Source of the DNA: an uncultured Desulfobulbaceae bacterium
GTDB lineage: Bacteria; Desulfobacterota; Desulfobulbia; Desulfobulbales; Desulfobulbaceae
DNA length: 9,378 bases
Reading direction: 5' to 3'
Assembly: GCA_945787305.1 (NCBI GenBank)
Contig: CALZIH010000089.1
Span: 1-9,378 of the forward strand
In this document: positions 6,110-9,378 of the stretch, piece after piece
Numbering within the stretch: the first letter of the stretch is position 1
Layout: the number at the start of each line of letters is the position of its first letter
Position numbers and translations under genes: made by a program
The notes under the pieces: model-generated
Seen by the model: only the letters and a program-made list of their open reading frames with translations
Told to the model about the DNA's origin: nothing
The model's database searches: none

Positions 6110-8433
6110 TATGCTTTCTCCAGTCGCACTGCACATTTCTTGTAATCCGGCTGCTTTGATATCGGACAGAACGCATCCAGTGTCACCTCATTGATCAGGT
6201 AACTTTCGTCAAAGAACGGCACGAAAACCATTCCCCTTGGCGGTACGCCCCTGCCATTGATTGAGGCCGGCATGGTTATTTCTCCCCGCCTGGAAATAAT
6301 TTTAACCAGTTCTCCATTGACTACGCCGAGGTCAGCTGCATCATCGGGGTTGAGTTCCACATAGGACGACGGAACCGCATTATGAAGGATCGGCACCCGT
6401 CTGGTCATGGAACCGGTGTGCCAATGCTCCACCACCCGTCCGGTATTGAGCCAGAAGTTGTATTCCTGATCAGGTGATTCAGCGGCCACTTCGTATGGGC
6501 GGGCCCAAATCCAGGCGCGGTTGTCCTTTTTACCGTAAAAATGGAAATCTTCTCCATTGGTGCATGCAGGGTCATGCTTGGAGTTAAAGCGCCACCTGGT
6601 TTCCTTACCGTTGACAAAAGGCCATTGAACCCCTGAGCGCGCCTTCAGCAACTTATAGGGCGCCATGTTGTGCTTGGGGTTATCATGGAAACGTCTGTAC
6701 TCTGCCCATATTTTTCCGATATGTTCTTCTTCGCTCCAGGGGAAATGTTTCTCAAACCCAAGCCGTCTGGCCACCTCGATGAGTTGCCAGGTATCCGACA
6801 TCGCCTCGCCCGGGGGAGGGACAATCTGGTCGAAATGCTGGGTCCGGCGCTCGGAATTTCCAAACATGCCTTCCTGTTCCACCCACATGGCAGCGGGCAG
6901 GATCACGTCGGCAATGTCTGTTGTAGGCGTTGGGTAGACATCGGAAACAACAACAAACCGATCCTCTTTAAGAGCACCGTCACGGTACCTTTTAAGTTTA
7001 GGCATGGTGACCATGGGGTTGGTAACCTGAATCCACATAAACCGTATATCGCCACGGTCCAGGGCGCGGAACATCTCCACCGTATGATAGGTGGGTTTGG
7101 GGTCGATGTTGCTTACCGGCACATCCCAGATCTCGGCGGCAATTTTTCGGTGCTTCTCATTCATGACAACGCCATGGGGCAGTTTGTGGGTCAACGTGCC
7201 TACCTCACGGACGGTCCCGCAGGCACTTGGCTGTCCGGTAAGGGAGAACGGGCTGTTGCCCGGCGTCGAAATCTTGCCCACCAGAAGATGGATATTGTAG
7301 ACCAGATTGTTGATCCATGTGCCCCTGGTATGCTGGTTCATGCCCATGCACCAGAAGGAGGTTACTTTCTTTTTCGGGTCTCCATACAGTGAGGCCATGT
7401 ATCTGATGTCGCGGGCGGACACACCTGAAATTTTTTCCACTCGCTCCGGTGTGTAATCCTTGAGGAACGCTTCAAATTCTTCAAAGGATATCCCTTCAGC
7501 TCTATCCTTGAACTTGAAATGGTCTTCAACCCCGTAGCCGATATCGGTCAGGCCCTTATGGAACGAGATATGCTTGTCGACAAAATCCCGGTTGACCCAA
7601 TCGTTGCGAATGATTTCGTGGCAGATGGCATTGGCAACGGCGAGATCGGTTTGAGGTTTAAAGAGAATGGATTTGTCTGCGGCTTGGCTGGTTCTTGTCG
7701 TACGGGTTGCAAAATCTACAATGACGACATCGGTTTTACGTTTTCGGGCGGCAAGCATCCTGGAGAAAAGAACAGGATGCATTTCCGCCATGTTGTTTCC
7801 CCAGGTGATAAACACATTGGCGTGTTCAATGTCCTCATAACAACCCATGGGCTCGTCAATGCCAAAGGATGTCATAAATCCGGTAACCGCGCTTGCCATG
7901 CAAAGCCTTGCATTTGCCTCAACATTATTGGTGCCGATACAGCCCTTGAACAGTTTTGAAGCCACATAACCATCGGGAATTGTCCACTGACCGGAACCAT
8001 ACATGGCAACAGCATCTTTACCATGCTTGTCAATGGTCTCTTGCATTTTTGCAGCAATAAGATCCAGTGCTTCGGTGATCGGCACTTCAACCATCTCGCC
8101 GTTTTTTCTGACCTTGGCCTTGGTAAGGCGATCTTCGCCGTAAAGGGCCTGGACCGAATGGTATCCTTTGACACAGCACAGTCCTTTGTTGACACTGCAA
8201 TTCGGGTCACCTTTTACCGCCACTGCCCGGTCTCCTGAAACCCCAACCAGTACGCCGCAACCTGTGCCACAGAAACGACAAGGAGCTTTTTGCCATGATA
8301 TCATGCCGGTCGCGCCTTCCAGTCTTTTCCAGCTGGCAAAACTGATACCGGGAAAGAGAGATGTTGCCGTGGCAATGGCACTTGTTGCTGCTGCAGATTT
8401 AATAAAGGATCTTCTATCAAGCTTCATTGTCAT
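6109..8433 (-). CDS. napA: Periplasmic nitrate reductase, catalytic subunit NapA
   Basis: Molybdopterin-dependent reduction of nitrate to nitrite in the periplasm. The 774-aa protein starts with a Tat signal (Asp-Arg-Arg-Ser-Phe-Ile-Lys, residues 6-12). The [4Fe-4S] motif is C52, C55, C59 and C87 (CX2CX3CX27C), the NapA/assimilatory spacing. The molybdenum-ligand cysteine is C178 in an Ala-Arg-Leu-Cys-Met-Ala-Ser-Ala context. Further NapA signatures are Phe-Gly-Ile-Asp-Glu-Pro-Met-Gly-Cys-Tyr, Gly-Met-Asn-Gln-His-Thr-Arg-Gly, Ser-Leu-Thr-Gly-Gln-Pro-Ser-Ala-Cys-Gly-Thr and the Ala-Met-Trp-Val-Glu-Gln-Glu-Gly segment, ending in a molybdopterin dinucleotide-binding domain. These separate it from formate dehydrogenase (no Sec or catalytic His pattern). 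Cys86 next to Cys87 is a small oddity (Asn is usual). I chose the ATG at 8433 because GGGAG lies 6 nt upstream; the longer ATG at 8469 would add 12 residues before the Tat signal. The start overlaps the end of napD by 17 nt. Confidence 0.97.
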   Translation of the reverse strand: MTMKLDRRSFIKSAAATSAIATATSLFPGISFASWKRLEGATGMISWQKAPCRFCGTGCGVLVGVSGDRAVAVKGDPNCSVNKGLCCVKGYHSVQALYGEDRLTKAKVRKNGEMVEVPITEALDLIAAKMQETIDKHGKDAVAMYGSGQWTIPDGYVASKLFKGCIGTNNVEANARLCMASAVTGFMTSFGIDEPMGCYEDIEHANVFITWGNNMAEMHPVLFSRMLAARKRKTDVVIVDFATRTTRTSQAADKSILFKPQTDLAVANAICHEIIRNDWVNRDFVDKHISFHKGLTDIGYGVEDHFKFKDRAEGISFEEFEAFLKDYTPERVEKISGVSARDIRYMASLYGDPKKKVTSFWCMGMNQHTRGTWINNLVYNIHLLVGKISTPGNSPFSLTGQPSACGTVREVGTLTHKLPHGVVMNEKHRKIAAEIWDVPVSNIDPKPTYHTVEMFRALDRGDIRFMWIQVTNPMVTMPKLKRYRDGALKEDRFVVVSDVYPTPTTDIADVILPAAMWVEQEGMFGNSERRTQHFDQIVPPPGEAMSDTWQLIEVARRLGFEKHFPWSEEEHIGKIWAEYRRFHDNPKHNMAPYKLLKARSGVQWPFVNGKETRWRFNSKHDPACTNGEDFHFYGKKDNRAWIWARPYEVAAESPDQEYNFWLNTGRVVEHWHTGSMTRRVPILHNAVPSSYVELNPDDAADLGVVNGELVKIISRRGEITMPASINGRGVPPRGMVFVPFFDESYLINEVTLDAFCPISKQPDYKKCAVRLEKA

Positions 8434-8680
8434 TTCTTTCTCCCTGATGTAGTTCATCATTATAACCAAAGGTCATGCTTAATGATTCCAATGATTTTAT
8501 TCCCTTAAGGCGTTTTTGTAGTTGTTCTTCGGTATTTTTGTCCGGTGTATCTGTCACAAGAATCAGGATGTCGGCATTATCGGCGGGATACGCTTCACAG
8601 TATTGAAGAGCGTTCAAATCCTGCAGTAATTCCTGTTTGGCCCCGGAACGTGAGCTGGCGATGTAGCCTAAAATCGGCAT
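8417..8680 (-). CDS. napD: NapD-type chaperone for NapA maturation and Tat export
   Basis: Small cytoplasmic protein that, in known systems, binds the NapA twin-arginine signal peptide and prevents export before cofactor insertion. The 87-aa product begins Met-Pro-Ile-Leu-Gly, as typical for NapD. It fits the ferredoxin-like fold of the family, with a central Ala-Asp-Ile-Leu-Ile-Leu-Val strand and a Leu-Glu-Ser-Leu-Ser-Met-Thr-Phe-Gly-Tyr segment near residues 64-73 matching the end of NapD proteins. I chose the ATG at 8680 because GGAGG lies just upstream; the ATG at 8695 would add five residues. It is the first gene of the operon and overlaps napA by 17 nt. The protein is divergent from enterobacterial NapD, so assignment rests on size, the N-terminal and C-terminal patterns, and position before napA. 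Confidence 0.88.
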   Translation of the reverse strand: MPILGYIASSRSGAKQELLQDLNALQYCEAYPADNADILILVTDTPDKNTEEQLQKRLKGIKSLESLSMTFGYNDELHQGERNDNEA

Positions 8681-8754
8681 GTCCCCTCCATGCAACTCTT
8701 ATTGGTTAACCTTGCGAAAAGAATTCTCTTTAGTGGCGAATATGTAAGTATGGT

Positions 8755-8770
8755 AGCAATTTGCATACCA
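8755..8770 (-). promoter_or_regulatory. Putative sigma-54 (RpoN) promoter of the nap operon
   Basis: On the minus strand the sequence TGGTATGCAAATTGCT matches the sigma-54 consensus TGGCACG-N4-TTGCW at all but two of the informative positions. The invariant GG at -24 (8769-8768) and GC at -12 (8757-8756) are separated by exactly 10 nt. The predicted transcription start is near 8744, giving a leader of about 65 nt to the napD ATG at 8680. The same bases also form an imperfect dyad (TGGTA...TACCA, 8751-8770). It lies upstream of and in the correct orientation for napD, with candidate activator sites further upstream. Confidence 0.7.
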
Positions 8771-8810
8771 GCAAAATGCTCCGCTATTCCAGAAGCCTCA
8801 GGTGTGATGC

Positions 8811-8843
8811 GCAAGCCTGTGCAGCAGGGGGTGACAGGCTTGC
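8811..8843. repeat. Perfect 10-bp inverted repeat in the nap promoter region
   Basis: GCAAGCCTGT at 8811-8820 is the exact reverse complement of ACAGGCTTGC at 8834-8843, with a 13-nt spacer. It is not followed by a T-run on either strand, so it is not an intrinsic terminator. Its centre is about 83 bp upstream of the predicted sigma-54 start, between the promoter and the TACC/GGTA dyads. It could be an operator or a site for DNA bending, or a remnant of upstream transcribed sequence. The arms are certain; the function is open. Confidence 0.6.
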
Positions 8844-8894
8844 TGTGGTACTGTATTTAACCAGGCGGTCGCGCAGTCTCTTTATGGTAAGCGC

Positions 8895-8906
8895 TACCGT
8901 GTGGTA
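8895..8906. promoter_or_regulatory. Candidate activator-binding dyad 1, TACC-N4-GGTA
   Basis: The sequence TACC-GTGT-GGTA is a perfect 4-bp-armed dyad whose centre is about 156 bp upstream of the predicted napD start of transcription. An extra half-site, GGTAA at 8886-8890, adjoins it on the left, and the right arm extends into GGTAACG (8903-8909), the same heptamer as in dyad 2. The position suits an upstream activating sequence of a sigma-54 enhancer-binding protein. The regulator is not encoded in the window. Confidence 0.45.
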
Positions 8907-8923
8907 ACGGCCATGTTCGTCGT

Positions 8924-8941
8924 CGTTACCTGCCGGTAACG
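8924..8941. promoter_or_regulatory. Candidate activator-binding dyad 2, perfect 7-bp arms
   Basis: CGTTACC-TGCC-GGTAACG is a perfect inverted repeat with 7-bp arms and a 4-nt spacer. It contains the same TACC-N4-GGTA core as dyad 1 and its centre is 32 bp further from the promoter, about 188 bp upstream of the predicted start. It is not followed by a T-run, so a terminator is unlikely. The strongest interpretation is an operator, probably for an enhancer-binding activator. Confidence 0.5.
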
Positions 8942-9169
8942 CCTTGTGGTTGGTGCGCTACAAACTGTGGCAACGAATGTGCAACCAGAGAACGATGGAT
9001 GCCTCTTTGCTTGCCCCTTGTATAACTATCTAGGTATACGTAACAAATCAATTGATATGAAAGAAGACTTCAGATGTGACCTGGCAATGCAAACTATGCA
9101 TCAGGGTATAGACATTGGTTCAAGTGGATTATGAAACAATTGAAGGCGGTTATTTGAAGGACGTCCCTA

Positions 9170-9200
9170 TGTGTCAGGATAGTTTTCGCCTCTGTTGAAA
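9170..9200 (+). mobile_element. Probable left terminal region of an IS3-type insertion sequence
   Basis: The stretch starting TGTGTCAGGATAG begins with the TG typical of IS3-family ends and lies about 63 nt before the transposase ATG, the usual distance. The right end is outside the window, so the terminal inverted repeat and target duplication cannot be confirmed. The exact boundary is a guess. Confidence 0.4.
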
Positions 9201-9232
9201 TTTAAAAATAACGGGCGAAGAGTGATGAGACA

Positions 9233-9378
9233 ATGCAAAAACGATATTCAGAAGAATTTAAAGAAGCTGTAATCAAAAAGATGATGCCACCTGTTCCGGT
9301 GTCTGTTTCTCAATTATGTAGAGAAACTGGGGTTTCAGATGTTACTCTGTATAAATGGAGAAAAGATTATCGAAACAG
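9233..9378 (+). CDS. IS3/IS911-type transposase OrfA, N-terminal part, cut by the window edge
   Basis: The frame is open from ATG 9233 to the end of the window (48 codons). It reads Met-Gln-Lys-Arg-Tyr-Ser-Glu-Glu-Phe-Lys-Glu-Ala-Val, the usual opening of the HTH_Tnp_1/Transposase_8 family. This is followed by a helix-turn-helix segment with Gln-Leu-Cys-Arg-Glu-Thr-Gly-Val-Ser and a Thr-Leu-Tyr-Lys-Trp-Arg-Lys ending. OrfA supplies the DNA-binding part of the transposase in IS3-type elements, with OrfB (the DDE catalytic part) made by frameshifting. OrfB would lie to the right and is not visible. The ribosome binding site is weak, as often in these elements. The segment is more AT-rich than the nap genes, consistent with an acquired element. 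The IS lies upstream of the nap promoter region and points away from it. Confidence 0.85.
   Translation, partial: MQKRYSEEFKEAVIKKMMPPVPVSVSQLCRETGVSDVTLYKWRKDYRN

Larger units (their letters stand above)
8696..9169. other. Regulatory intergenic region upstream of napD
   Basis: About 474 nt lie between the napD start and the likely left end of the insertion sequence. The napD-proximal half holds the sigma-54 match, the 10-bp inverted repeat and the TACC/GGTA dyads listed separately, plus a perfect 8-bp palindrome GGTTAACC at 8704-8711 in the leader. The distal part (about 8985-9169) shows nothing convincing: a 62-codon open frame from 8946 has no ribosome binding site or protein-like pattern. 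Confidence 0.6.

Noticed and set aside
6670..7392. A 240-codon open frame on the plus strand inside napA
   Set aside because: It is fully antisense to the conserved NapA coding sequence, has no ribosome binding site and no recognisable protein pattern. It is a by-product of codon use.
8704..8711. GGTTAACC palindrome in the napD leader as an operator
   Set aside because: It is a short 8-bp palindrome downstream of the predicted start, with a core different from the TACC-N4-GGTA dyads. It is too likely by chance to call.
8946..9134. A 62-codon plus-strand ORF in the nap upstream region
   Set aside because: It has no Shine-Dalgarno sequence and no protein-like pattern, and overlaps candidate regulatory elements.

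Overview
The window looks like the chromosome of an anaerobic or facultatively anaerobic Gram-negative bacterium that respires nitrate in the periplasm. The mix of a periplasmic nitrate reductase, multihaem c-type cytochromes, a Tat-exported ferredoxin/NrfD quinol module and a sigma-54 type promoter points towards the Desulfobacterota (former Deltaproteobacteria). This assignment is inferred from gene content only; no rRNA or other phylogenetic marker is present.

Layout. Nearly all genes lie on the minus strand. Reading leftwards from position 8680 there is one tight six-gene operon: napD, napA, a NapB-like cytochrome with four haem motifs, a second tetrahaem cytochrome, a 16-cysteine-type ferredoxin subunit (with one cysteine missing), and an NrfD-type integral membrane quinol oxidase. 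Gaps are about 16 to 40 nt or the genes overlap. A 355-nt gap (2231-2585) follows. Then comes a two-gene unit with a 4-nt ATGA overlap: a small protein with two membrane segments and a 671-residue secreted coiled-coil protein, neither recognised. The right edge (about 9170-9378) is the start of an IS3-type insertion sequence on the plus strand, truncated by the window.

How it works together. NapA reduces nitrate to nitrite in the periplasm, NapD is its Tat-signal chaperone, and the NapB-like protein feeds it electrons. NapC, NapG, NapH and NapM are absent. The inferred replacement is the NrfD membrane subunit oxidising quinol and passing electrons through the Fe-S subunit and the tetrahaem cytochrome to NapB and NapA.

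Regulation. The 552-nt region between napD and the IS ORF carries a strong sigma-54 match (TGG at -24 and TTGCT at -12) reading into napD. About 156 and 188 bp upstream of the predicted start lie two dyads of the form TACC-N4-GGTA, spaced 32 bp (three helical turns) apart, and a perfect 10-bp inverted repeat lies between them and the promoter. This is the architecture expected for an enhancer-binding activator of sigma-54. The most interesting points are this promoter region, the duplicated NapB, and the NrfD-type substitute for the usual Nap quinol oxidase.
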